64,000 nucleotides of DNA from Desulfoluna spongiiphila (GTDB lineage Bacteria; Desulfobacterota; Desulfobacteria; Desulfobacterales; Desulfolunaceae), in NCBI RefSeq assembly GCF_900101345.1, contig NZ_FMUX01000019.1:78835-142834 (forward strand), written 5' to 3'. Every line of letters starts with the position of its first letter. The stretch's first letter is position 1. This document shows positions 8,531 to 17,138 of this stretch, piece by piece. A program made the translations under genes and the position numbers. The notes under the pieces were generated by a model. The model had not been told where the DNA came from, did no database searches, and saw only the letters and a list, made by a program, of their open reading frames with translations.

Positions 8531-9994
8531 ATGAAAACCATTCCGCCGGAACAAGCTTTTTCCTTTGATGATGTCCTTCTGATTCCCAACTACTCCGATG
8601 TGCTCCCCAACACGGTGGACACAACCACGCGCCTGACCCGCAACATCACACTGAACATTCCTTTGCTCAGCGCGGCCATGGACACCGTCACCGAATCCCG
8701 TGCCGCCATCAGCATGGCACGATCAGGCGGCATCGGCATCATTCACCGCAACATGCCCATTGAGCGGCAGGTGATCGAAGTCAACCGCGTCAAGAAGTCC
8801 GAGAGCGGCATGATCATCGACCCGGTAACCGTCAGGCCCGAGGCCACCATCTACGAAGTGAACAAGCTCATGCGGCATTACCGGATCTCAGGGGTGCCCG
8901 TCACCGTGGGTGAGCAGCTGGTGGGCATCGTCACCAACCGCGACCTTCGGTTCGAGACCAACCTCGAGCGAAAGATCTCCGAGGTCATGACCGCAGAGAA
9001 CCTCGTCACCGTCCCCGAAGGCACCACCCTTGAAGAATCCAAAGCCCTCCTGCACAAGCACCGCATCGAAAAGCTCCTCGTTGTAAACCCCGAAGGCAAA
9101 CTCTCCGGCATCATCACCACCAAAGACATCGAGAAGGTCAAGAAATACCCCAACGCATGCAAGGACAGCATCGGCCGTCTGCGCGTGGGGGCTGCCATCG
9201 GTGTGGGCGAGGACATGATGGAGCGCGCCGAAGCCCTGCTCAAGGCCGGAGCCGACGTGCTCTGCATCGACACCTCCCATGGCCACTCCAAAAACGTCAT
9301 CGATGCCGTCATCACGCTGAAGGCCACCTTTGACTCCGTGGAGATCATCGCAGGCAACGTGGCCACCGCCAAAGGGGCCCAGGCCCTGGTGGACGCAGGG
9401 GTTGACGCCATCAAGGTAGGGATCGGTCCCGGTTCCATCTGCACCACCCGCATCGTCTCCGGCTGCGGGGTTCCCCAGCTCACCGCCATCTCCAACTGCA
9501 AGGCCGTTTCCGACCGCACCGGTGTGCCCCTCATCGCCGACGGCGGGATCAAGTTCTCAGGCGACATTGCCAAGGCCATCGGCGCAGGCGCCCACAGCGT
9601 CATGCTCGGCGGGGTCCTGGCCGGCACCGAAGAGAGCCCCGGGGACACCATCATTTACCAGGGCCGAAGCTACAAGGTTTACCGCGGCATGGGCTCCCTT
9701 GAAGCCATGCAGTCCGGCAGCAAGGACCGGTATTACCTGGGCGAAGACGAAGAGAACGAAAAACTGGTCCCCGAAGGGATCGTGGGACGCGTTCCCTACA
9801 AAGGCTCCCTGGTGGAGAACATCTTCCAGCTCATCGGTGGCCTCAAGGCCGGTATGGGCTACGTGGGGTCACGTACCATCGAAGAACTCCGCGAGATGGC
9901 ACGTTTTGTCCGCATCTCCAACGCAGGCTTGAGAGAGAGCCACGCCCACGACGTGATCATCACGGAAGAGGCGCCCAACTACCGCCTCGAGTAA
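8531..9994 (+). CDS. guaB: Inosine-5'-monophosphate dehydrogenase
   Basis: Catalyses NAD-dependent oxidation of IMP to XMP, the first committed step of GMP synthesis. The 487 residues match the usual bacterial length. Order of features: N-terminal barrel (SFDDVLLIPNYSDV near residue 11), paired CBS domains (about 95-205, with VPVTVGEQLVGIVTNRDLRF), then the catalytic barrel with the active-site cysteine loop GPGSICTTRIVSG near 304 and the mobile flap region VGRVPYKG near 420. ATG 8531 is chosen because GGAGG sits eight bases upstream. Two hairpin terminators separate it from dnaE. With gpt and the importer it gives the window both de novo and salvage routes to guanine nucleotides. Confidence 0.97.
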   Translation: MKTIPPEQAFSFDDVLLIPNYSDVLPNTVDTTTRLTRNITLNIPLLSAAMDTVTESRAAISMARSGGIGIIHRNMPIERQVIEVNRVKKSESGMIIDPVTVRPEATIYEVNKLMRHYRISGVPVTVGEQLVGIVTNRDLRFETNLERKISEVMTAENLVTVPEGTTLEESKALLHKHRIEKLLVVNPEGKLSGIITTKDIEKVKKYPNACKDSIGRLRVGAAIGVGEDMMERAEALLKAGADVLCIDTSHGHSKNVIDAVITLKATFDSVEIIAGNVATAKGAQALVDAGVDAIKVGIGPGSICTTRIVSGCGVPQLTAISNCKAVSDRTGVPLIADGGIKFSGDIAKAIGAGAHSVMLGGVLAGTEESPGDTIIYQGRSYKVYRGMGSLEAMQSGSKDRYYLGEDEENEKLVPEGIVGRVPYKGSLVENIFQLIGGLKAGMGYVGSRTIEELREMARFVRISNAGLRESHAHDVIITEEAPNYRLE

Positions 9995-10011
9995 GGGCTT
10001 GCCAAGGTTCA

Positions 10012-10093
10012 GGAAAAAGGGCTGTTTGTGCCCTTTTTCCAGTGGCCCCTTAAGTCAGTTCAAGGCCCCCTCCCATGCGGGAGGGGGCCTTTT
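10012..10093 (+). terminator. Two successive terminator hairpins after guaB
   Basis: The first hairpin pairs GGAAAAAGGGC (10012-10022) with GCCCTTTTTCC (10030-10040). The second, stronger one pairs AAGGCCCCCTCCC (10062-10074) with GGGAGGGGGCCTT (10079-10091), followed by TT. They separate guaB from dnaE and argue against any dnaE start upstream of them. Confidence 0.88.
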
Positions 10094-10249
10094 CTGTTCC
10101 CGGCCGGAGCAGCGGATAAAAAGGGTTGCAACAGGGCCCCATTGGCGATATTCCTGACTCTGCCGTTGCCTTCCCCAGCAGGGCTGGGCAGGCTTCCGGC
10201 GAAATGTAAGCACCCCCAACAACCTCCATACATCCCGACATACGAGACC

Positions 10250-13200
10250 ATGACCCAATCAACCGATATTCCGGATTTTGTTCATCTGCACGTACACTCC
10301 CAGTACAGCCTTCTGGATGGTGCCATTCGACTGGATCCACTGCTGGACCGAACCAAAGAGTTCGGCATGAATTCCGTTGCCGTCACCGACCACGGCAGCA
10401 TGTTTGCCGCTGTGGAGTTTTACGACAAAGCCCATAAGGCCGGAGTGAATCCCATCATCGGGTTCGAGGCGTACATGGCCCCGCGCGGGTTGAAGCGTAA
10501 GGAGGGCCCCGAGGACGGCACCGGCCTTTTTCACCTTGTGCTCCTGGCGGAGAACAACGCCGGGTACACCAACCTCTGCAAGCTGGCGTCCATTGCCCAG
10601 TTGCAGGGTTTTTACTACAAGCCGCGTATTGACCGGGAGGTGCTGGCCGAACACAGCGAAGGGGTCATTGCCCTGTCGGCCTGCCTGGCCGGGGAAATCC
10701 CCAAGCTGATCATGAAAGGGAAGCTCCAGGAGGCCGACGACCTGGCCCGTCACTACCAGAAGCTTTTCGGGGAGCGCAATTTTTACCTTGAGGTGCAGGA
10801 GAACGGCCTGGCCGAGCAGTACCAGGTCAACGAGGTACTCTTTGACATGGGCAACCGCCTGGGGATTCCCATGGTGGCCACCAACGACTGCCACTACCTG
10901 AACTACGAGGACAACAAGGCCCACGAAATCCTTCTCTGCATTCAGACCGGGACCACCGTTGATGACCCGAGGCGGTTCAAGTTCGGCACCGACCAGCTTC
11001 ACTTCAAATCCCCTGCAGAGATGGCGCGGGCCTTCGGAAGCACCCCGGAGGTGCTGGCCAATACCGTTGAGATCGCCAACCGCTGCCATGTGGACTTTGA
11101 TTTCAACACCTACCATTTCCCCCAGTTCGATGCCACCAACGAGCTCTCCACCGACGACCTGTTCAGAAAAATCGCCCGGGACGGCTTTGACAACCGCATG
11201 AAGGCGATTCTGGAGAAGAAACCGGATACCGATGTCCAGGTGTATGAGGAGCGTCTCAAGTACGAGGTGGAGACCATCATCACCATGGGGTTTCCCGGTT
11301 ACTTTCTTATTGTGGCGGACTTTATCCAGTACGGAAAGGACAACGGAATTCCCGTGGGACCCGGCAGGGGGTCCGCCGCCGGCAGTATCGTGGCCTATGC
11401 CATGAACATCACCGACCTTGACCCCATCGAGCACGGGCTCATCTTCGAGCGGTTCCTCAACCCCTCGCGTATCAGCATGCCTGATATCGACGTGGACTTT
11501 TGCATCCGTGGCCGGGAGAAGGTGTTCAACTATGTGGTGGGCCGTTACGGCGGCGGGGACTACGTGGCCCAGATCATCACCTTCGGGACCCTGAAGACCA
11601 AGATGGTGATCCGGGATGTGGGGCGTGCCATGAACATCCCCCTGTCCGAGGTGGACCGCATCGCCAAAATGGTTCCGGACACCCTCGGGATCAAACTGGA
11701 CCAGGCCCTCATTGATGAGCCGGAGCTCAAGGAGCTGGTGGACTCACGGGCCGACTACACCGAGCTGATCAATGTGTGCCGGGTCCTGGAGGGGTTGACC
11801 CGCCACGCCTCCACCCATGCGGCGGGGGTTGTGGTCTCGGACAAACCCCTGGTGGAGTACCTTCCGCTGTTCAAGGGGAGAAACGGTGAAACCATCACCC
11901 AGCTTGACATGAAGCGGGTGGAGCAGATCGGCCTCGTCAAGTTCGACTTCCTCGGACTTCGAAACTTAACCGTTATCGACGACTGCCTGGGCATGATCGA
12001 GAAACAGGGCATCGAGCGGCCCGACATGATCAATATCGACTTTGCGGACAAGGAGACCTTTGACCTGCTCTCAAGCGGCAACACCACCGGCGTGTTCCAG
12101 CTCGAAAGTTCAGGCATGAAGGACCTCCTCGTCCGGCTCAAGCCCGAGCAGTTCAGCGACATCACCGCCCTGGTGGCCCTTTACCGCCCTGGGCCCCTTG
12201 ACTCCGGCATGGTGGACGCCTATGTCAACCGAAAGCACGGCAGGGAACCGGTGGAGTACCTTCTCCCCGGCCTTGACGGCATCCTGAAGGAGACCTACGG
12301 GGTTATTCTCTACCAGGAGCAGGTGATGAAGATCGCCGGGGTCATCGCCAACTACTCCATGGCCGATGCAGACGGCCTGCGTAAGGCCATGGGCAAGAAA
12401 ATTGCCGCGGCCATGGCCGAGCACCGCACCCTGTTTATGAAAGGGGCCCTTGAAAACGGTCACCCGGAAGAGACGGCCGGTGAGCTGTTCGACCTCATGG
12501 AGAAGTTCGGCGGGTACGGGTTCAACAAATCCCACAGCGCCGCCTACGCCCTGGTCTGCTACCAGACCGCCTGGCTGAAGACCCATTTTCCCGTGGAGTT
12601 CATGGCGGGCCTTCTTACCAGTGAAATCGGCAACGCCGACGGCATCGTCAAGTTCATTGCCGAGTGCAAGAACAACCACATCGAGGTGCTGCCCCCGGAC
12701 GTCAATGAGAGCGAGGGGGTCTTTTCCGTGTACGACGGCCGGATCCGCTTCGGACTCACCGCCGTCAAGGGCGTGGGGGAGGGCCCCATTGAGGCGATCC
12801 TCTCCGAGCGGGAGGCCAACGGGCATTTTGTCAGTATCTTCGAGTTCTGTGAGCGGGTGGATCTGCGCAAGGTGAACAAGCGCGTCCTTGAAGCGCTGAT
12901 CAAAAGCGGGGCCTTTGACTTTACCGGGGCCTCCCGCAATCAGCTCATGGTGGCCATGGAAGAGTCCCTGGAGCACGGATCCCGCGTGCAGAAGGAGAAG
13001 AACGACCCCCAGCTCAGCCTCTTCGGCGACGCCTCCGGCGGCGGAGCCCGGATCAACGTCCCGGTCCTGGCCGATGTGCCGGACTGGGACGAGCGCCATC
13101 GCCTTACCCTTGAAAAGGAGGTGCTGGGCTTTTATATCTCAGGCCACCCCCTGAATCAGTATGAAGATATCCTTAAAGGGTATGCCACCCTCACCGGGCT

Positions 13201-13810
13201 GAACAAGGAGAACGCCATTGAGGGGAGCCCGGTCCGGTTCGGCGGCATGATCACCATGGTGAAGGTGATCCGTACCAAAAAGGGGGACCAGATGGCCTTT
13301 ATCTCCATCGAGGACCTCTACAGTGACATCGAGGTGGTGGTCTTCCCCTCCACCTTTGCCGACACCAAAGAGATCCTGCATGCCGACTCCATCGTCATGG
13401 TGGAGGGCGTTGCCCAGGTAAAGGAGAACAACGTCACCATTGCGGCGGAGCGGCTGGTGCACATGGACCAGGTGACCGGCCTCTGGACCGGAGGCATCGC
13501 CCTGCATCTCGACGCCGGAGAGATCCAGATGGAGCTGATTCCCCGGGTGGACGCCGTGCTCAAACGCTACCCCGGTCCCAGCACGGTCACCGTCTATCTC
13601 CTGCTTCGGGGCCACTCCGTCACCTCCATCGAGCTTCCCGATTATGCGGGGGTCACGGTCTCTCCCCAGCTGTTGGATGACCTGAAGGCCCTGGTGGGGG
13701 CGAAAAAGGTCCGTACCGTGGCCATGCCTCCCAAGCTGAAAGAGCGCAAAAAACCGGCCTGGATGAACCGGAAGAAGGCCAATGGAAACGGCAACGGGGG
13801 GAACGGGTAA
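10250..13810 (+). CDS. dnaE: DNA polymerase III alpha subunit
   Basis: Replicative DNA polymerase catalytic subunit, 1186 residues, normal for the DnaE1 type. The PHP domain starts at VHLHVHSQYSLLDGA near residue 10. The polymerase core has GPGRGSAAGSIVAYA near 370 and catalytic aspartates in MPDIDVDFC near 410. A helix-hairpin-helix region follows near 830-870 (FGLTAVKGVGEGP), and an OB-fold near 1000-1080 (GGMITMVKVIRTKKGDQM). The frame is open far upstream, but that part overlaps the guaB terminators, so the ATG at 10250 is chosen. The C-terminus ends in a lysine, asparagine and glycine-rich tail. It appears to be transcribed alone. Confidence 0.97.
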   Translation: MTQSTDIPDFVHLHVHSQYSLLDGAIRLDPLLDRTKEFGMNSVAVTDHGSMFAAVEFYDKAHKAGVNPIIGFEAYMAPRGLKRKEGPEDGTGLFHLVLLAENNAGYTNLCKLASIAQLQGFYYKPRIDREVLAEHSEGVIALSACLAGEIPKLIMKGKLQEADDLARHYQKLFGERNFYLEVQENGLAEQYQVNEVLFDMGNRLGIPMVATNDCHYLNYEDNKAHEILLCIQTGTTVDDPRRFKFGTDQLHFKSPAEMARAFGSTPEVLANTVEIANRCHVDFDFNTYHFPQFDATNELSTDDLFRKIARDGFDNRMKAILEKKPDTDVQVYEERLKYEVETIITMGFPGYFLIVADFIQYGKDNGIPVGPGRGSAAGSIVAYAMNITDLDPIEHGLIFERFLNPSRISMPDIDVDFCIRGREKVFNYVVGRYGGGDYVAQIITFGTLKTKMVIRDVGRAMNIPLSEVDRIAKMVPDTLGIKLDQALIDEPELKELVDSRADYTELINVCRVLEGLTRHASTHAAGVVVSDKPLVEYLPLFKGRNGETITQLDMKRVEQIGLVKFDFLGLRNLTVIDDCLGMIEKQGIERPDMINIDFADKETFDLLSSGNTTGVFQLESSGMKDLLVRLKPEQFSDITALVALYRPGPLDSGMVDAYVNRKHGREPVEYLLPGLDGILKETYGVILYQEQVMKIAGVIANYSMADADGLRKAMGKKIAAAMAEHRTLFMKGALENGHPEETAGELFDLMEKFGGYGFNKSHSAAYALVCYQTAWLKTHFPVEFMAGLLTSEIGNADGIVKFIAECKNNHIEVLPPDVNESEGVFSVYDGRIRFGLTAVKGVGEGPIEAILSEREANGHFVSIFEFCERVDLRKVNKRVLEALIKSGAFDFTGASRNQLMVAMEESLEHGSRVQKEKNDPQLSLFGDASGGGARINVPVLADVPDWDERHRLTLEKEVLGFYISGHPLNQYEDILKGYATLTGLNKENAIEGSPVRFGGMITMVKVIRTKKGDQMAFISIEDLYSDIEVVVFPSTFADTKEILHADSIVMVEGVAQVKENNVTIAAERLVHMDQVTGLWTGGIALHLDAGEIQMELIPRVDAVLKRYPGPSTVTVYLLLRGHSVTSIELPDYAGVTVSPQLLDDLKALVGAKKVRTVAMPPKLKERKKPAWMNRKKANGNGNGGNG

Positions 13811-13872
13811 AGGCACCACGTCATAATCCGGGGCCGTACTGTATCGGCACCCCCACGGTTTAGCATGAAAAC

Positions 13873-13914
13873 AAAAAACGGGTCCCAGGGCAATCTGCCT
13901 TGGGGCCCGTTTTG
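13873..13914. terminator. Bidirectional terminator between dnaE and the convergent exported-protein operon
   Basis: A long GC-rich stem (AAAACGGGTCCC... paired with ...GGGGCCCGTTTT, with an internal imperfection) has T-rich flanks on both strands: TTTT on the plus side, and a longer T run on the minus side. It can end both dnaE transcription and that of the minus-strand operon whose last stop is at 13951. Confidence 0.85.
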
Positions 13915-13950
13915 TGTTTGATGGAAAGGGCTAGTCTCGAAGCTGGGGGG

Positions 13951-15429
13951 TTAGCGTTTGCCCGAAGCACACCCCCGGCCGATATGGATCTCAGATGAGT
14001 CGCTGCGGGTGATGTCGCTCTGGGTGCCGTACATGCGCGTGTTCATGCGGATGTAGTCGAGGGTGTCCTCGTAAAAGCTGAGTTCGTGGTTGTAGACCTT
14101 GACCTCGGTGACGGCCTTGTCCGGGTTCTGTTTGGCGCAGTGCTGGCCCTTGTAGCAGGGCACCAGTTCGATGAGGCCCAGGTATTCCCCCCCCTCGAAG
14201 AGCCGGTAGGTGCCGTACCGTATGGGGTCTCCGGGGTGCAGCCTGCCGTTGTCGGGGACATTGCCGTAATAGGTCATGGTGTCGTTTTTTTTGCCGTTGA
14301 TCACCGAGGGGCTGTCCACACGGGACAGGTAGAGCTCTTTTTCCTCGGTGGTGTTGTCCGTGATGTTCTTTTTCTCCTCAAGCTTGAGGGTTCTGAAATC
14401 CGTTCGGGTAAAGCCTTTGTAGCGGCAGAGGCGTTCCAGGCTCAAGGTGGTGTTGTCCGAGGAGACGGAGCCCAGGATGGCATCGTCTTTTAGCTCCATG
14501 CCGTACTCGCCCTTGATGATGGGGAGCCGGTAGACGTGCTCCAGGCCCGTGGCATCGCTTATGCCTTGACTGAAGGCGTCGTTGTATTTGATCCGGTTGA
14601 AAAAGCGGATGATCTCGCTGAAGTGGATCACCCCGCTGCGGCCGTCCCCCAATTCGAGGAAGGCTTTGTCGTAATAGCTCAGGAAGGTGAGGTTGAAGGG
14701 GTTGCCCCCATCGTAGTTATCCACCTTGAGGTAGGCGTTGATGCTGTCGCGGTCCGATGGGAAAAAGTATTTCATCCGGATCTCAACCACCTCCAGGTTT
14801 GCGCTGATGAGCTGTTGAAGCCGCGTGAGTTCCCGAGTGAGGGCAAAGGGCTGCTTTTTCCCTTCGATGTCCATGAGGGGAATGGTGAACTCCTTGGCGA
14901 CGATGGCCTCGTTCTGGGTCAGGGCGTGGCTCATGGCAAAATCGCCGGTGCGCATGTAGGCGTAGGCGAGGATCTGGTAGATCTTGGCCTCCAGGTCCCG
15001 GACCCGGGTCTGGCCGTGATTTGACTTGTTGGCCGTGGTGTCCGCGTAGCTGATGAACTCTTCGTACAGGGCATCGAGTTGCCCTTCAAAATATTCAAGC
15101 TCCCGGATATAGCGCCGTATCATGGATTCGGACACGTGTTTTTTCGCGCTGATGTCCGACCAGAACCTGGGGTAGTCGCGGTTGATGAAGAGCTCGATGC
15201 CTTCGAGGAAGATCCGGCAGTCTTCATAGATGCTGGTGAGGTAGTTGGCCTTGAGCTCCTCCATGGTGGTGGATTCTGCTGAAACGGCGGTTGAGGTGTG
15301 GCAAATGACCGTCAGAAGGGCGCATGCAAGGCACAGGCCCCGCATGAGTCGTGCAACCGGGCGCCGGGTCGGCCGGTTTTGACGGGGCGTGAAGGGTGTC
15401 TTGGGGTGGTCGTCGGTTCGTCGTGTCAT
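13951..15429 (-). CDS. Exported protein of unknown function (distal gene of the Exb/Tol-like operon)
   Basis: About 492 residues; I recognise no family. An arginine-rich N-terminus precedes a hydrophobic stretch (about 28-48) ending near AVSAES, a plausible signal peptide. The mature part is rich in aromatic and charged residues. Its N-terminal half looks mainly helical (for example REYLEYFEGQLDALYEEF-like spacing near residues 95-115), and its C-terminal third is richer in beta-like segments with a CYKGQHC cysteine pair near 425. ATG 15429 is chosen because AGGAG lies six bases upstream. It begins two bases after the stop of the preceding gene, so it is the last member of a tightly packed operon that starts with motor subunits. 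A periplasmic or outer-membrane location is inferred. Confidence 0.82.
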   Translation of the reverse strand: MTRRTDDHPKTPFTPRQNRPTRRPVARLMRGLCLACALLTVICHTSTAVSAESTTMEELKANYLTSIYEDCRIFLEGIELFINRDYPRFWSDISAKKHVSESMIRRYIRELEYFEGQLDALYEEFISYADTTANKSNHGQTRVRDLEAKIYQILAYAYMRTGDFAMSHALTQNEAIVAKEFTIPLMDIEGKKQPFALTRELTRLQQLISANLEVVEIRMKYFFPSDRDSINAYLKVDNYDGGNPFNLTFLSYYDKAFLELGDGRSGVIHFSEIIRFFNRIKYNDAFSQGISDATGLEHVYRLPIIKGEYGMELKDDAILGSVSSDNTTLSLERLCRYKGFTRTDFRTLKLEEKKNITDNTTEEKELYLSRVDSPSVINGKKNDTMTYYGNVPDNGRLHPGDPIRYGTYRLFEGGEYLGLIELVPCYKGQHCAKQNPDKAVTEVKVYNHELSFYEDTLDYIRMNTRMYGTQSDITRSDSSEIHIGRGCASGKR

Positions 15430-15431
15430 GC

Positions 15432-17138
15432 TCAACTCCTGTTCTGCTGTAATTTCGTCTCAATGATGCGGTCGGCACGATATTCCCGAGGGGTCGAGGC
15501 ATCGGGGCTCGTGGGGTATTTTTTCTGGTAGTAGAGAAAGAGCCCCAGGAAATTCCTGGACTCCGGCATGTCCTTAAAGGCATCGAAATCGCCCCCCTGC
15601 CCATTGAGGGACAGTTTCTTGCACAGGGTCAGAAAGGCTTTTCTGGAGTGGTAGATGGCCCTGGCTTCGTTTCGGTTATCGTGGGCACCGGCGTAGTACT
15701 CCGCCAGGCACCGGTGGAAGACCGATGCGTAGCGCCAGTACGAGTTTGCCGACGAGGTGAGGGATTCCACGAGGTTGCCCTCCATCTCGGCGTACCTGGC
15801 CGAGTTGTCCGTGAGGCCGGAAAGCCTTTTTTTCTCCAGGATATTGGCCATGAGGTAGGCCATGGTGAACCGGGACGAGTCTCCGATGAACCGTTCACCG
15901 ATATCGGGCCCGGGGATTCGCATGCCCATGAGGCCGTATTGGTAGAGGATGTCCTCCATCAGCCGGAGATTGCCCGTTTCAACCCCCATGAGAATCAGCT
16001 CGTTGTAGATGTTTTTCCGGAAGGGGATGTTGTAGCGGACCTGCTGGGCTGCCCGGTCGTAGTACTGCTGGTAGAGGGTGAAGAGCTCGGCCTTTGAGGC
16101 AGGCAGGGTGCCGTTTCTCAGCACGGCAAACCCACGCCGGGCGAGGTAGAGGCTCACCAGAAAACGGGTGTCGCCAGAGTCTTTGCTGGCCTCTTCCACG
16201 TACCGCTCGTAGGGGGTACCCCCGCGGATACCGGCGGCTTTGCTCAACTGGCAAAGGCGGTTCAGCAGGGTGCGGGTTCGGGTGTGGGTGAGGGGGTCTA
16301 TGGTGTCCTCATACCGGAGGCTGCGTCCCAGGAAATGGTACCTCAGGTAGAGTTCGTACAGGGAAAAGAGTTGCCCCGCCGAAGGGACATAGACCCTCTC
16401 CCTGCTTTTTCGGTGGTACCTTTTCCAGAGGGTCTCCAACCAGTGCCAGGTCTTGGCATCGCAGGTGAGGTTGATGGGGTCCGGAGAGCCCGCATCGTTC
16501 CATCCTCCGGCCTGCCGCTCCTCTTCAATCATCATGGCCAGAAAGTGGACGTTCAGGTACGCCTCGGGATTTCCCCGGATCCTGAAGGTGACATCGTCCA
16601 TTATCCGCAGGGAAGGGGGCCTGTTCCTTTCGGCCTCCTTTTTTTCCAGGAAGGGGGAAAGGTAGTGGCGGCTCAGCATGAGATACTGCCTGAGCTCGGC
16701 ATCGGTGACGGGGATGTTTTCGTCGGGGAGCCTTTTGTCTTCGCTGAAGCCGTACTTGATCTTCTGGTAGTGGAGGTAGAGGAGAAAATACTCGTAGGCG
16801 ATGTCGAACCGCAGGCGCTGCAGGCGCTCCCCATCCTTGGACGCTTCAAACTCTTCGGTGAGGCCGTCGATGCGCTTGACCATGGTCTCAATGTCGTCCA
16901 CGGGGAGAAAGGGGCCCTCCTCCGGGGTGGCGGCCAGGGTGTTGACCTGGGCCATGTCTTTTTGGCTCAGGGCCGTGATGCCGGTGTCGGCCGGGAGGGG
17001 GTACCGGGGCACGGCGTGGAGCAGGTAGATGCTGCGCCCCCGGGTCTTGAACTCCTCCATGAAATCTGCCCCTGCGGGGCAGCACCACAGCAGGAGCAGG
17101 AGTGCCGTCACAAGCCATGATCGTCCCATCGTCTTCAT
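15432..17138 (-). CDS. Exported protein of unknown function (middle gene of the Exb/Tol-like operon)
   Basis: 568 residues, family not recognised. The N-terminus is a clear Sec signal peptide (hydrophobic core about 9-20, cleavage likely after CPAGA). The mature protein is helix-rich, with many tyrosines and arginines and helix-turn spacing (for example LYLRYHFLGRSLRYED near 275 and EARAIYHSRKAFL near 505) reminiscent of alpha-solenoid or TPR-like folds, but no consensus repeat is convincing. The ATG overlaps the stop of the upstream gene by four bases (ATGA), and the next gene starts three bases after its stop, so translation is coupled on both sides. No lipobox. It is probably a periplasmic partner of the motor proteins at 19205-21721; this is inferred from position only. 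Confidence 0.84.
   Translation of the reverse strand: MKTMGRSWLVTALLLLLWCCPAGADFMEEFKTRGRSIYLLHAVPRYPLPADTGITALSQKDMAQVNTLAATPEEGPFLPVDDIETMVKRIDGLTEEFEASKDGERLQRLRFDIAYEYFLLYLHYQKIKYGFSEDKRLPDENIPVTDAELRQYLMLSRHYLSPFLEKKEAERNRPPSLRIMDDVTFRIRGNPEAYLNVHFLAMMIEEERQAGGWNDAGSPDPINLTCDAKTWHWLETLWKRYHRKSRERVYVPSAGQLFSLYELYLRYHFLGRSLRYEDTIDPLTHTRTRTLLNRLCQLSKAAGIRGGTPYERYVEEASKDSGDTRFLVSLYLARRGFAVLRNGTLPASKAELFTLYQQYYDRAAQQVRYNIPFRKNIYNELILMGVETGNLRLMEDILYQYGLMGMRIPGPDIGERFIGDSSRFTMAYLMANILEKKRLSGLTDNSARYAEMEGNLVESLTSSANSYWRYASVFHRCLAEYYAGAHDNRNEARAIYHSRKAFLTLCKKLSLNGQGGDFDAFKDMPESRNFLGLFLYYQKKYPTSPDASTPREYRADRIIETKLQQNRS

Noticed and set aside
10028..10249. Upstream extension of dnaE by 74 codons
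   Set aside because: It would cover the strong guaB terminator at 10062-10093 and adds a sequence unlike any DnaE N-terminus; the PHP domain begins normally after ATG 10250.
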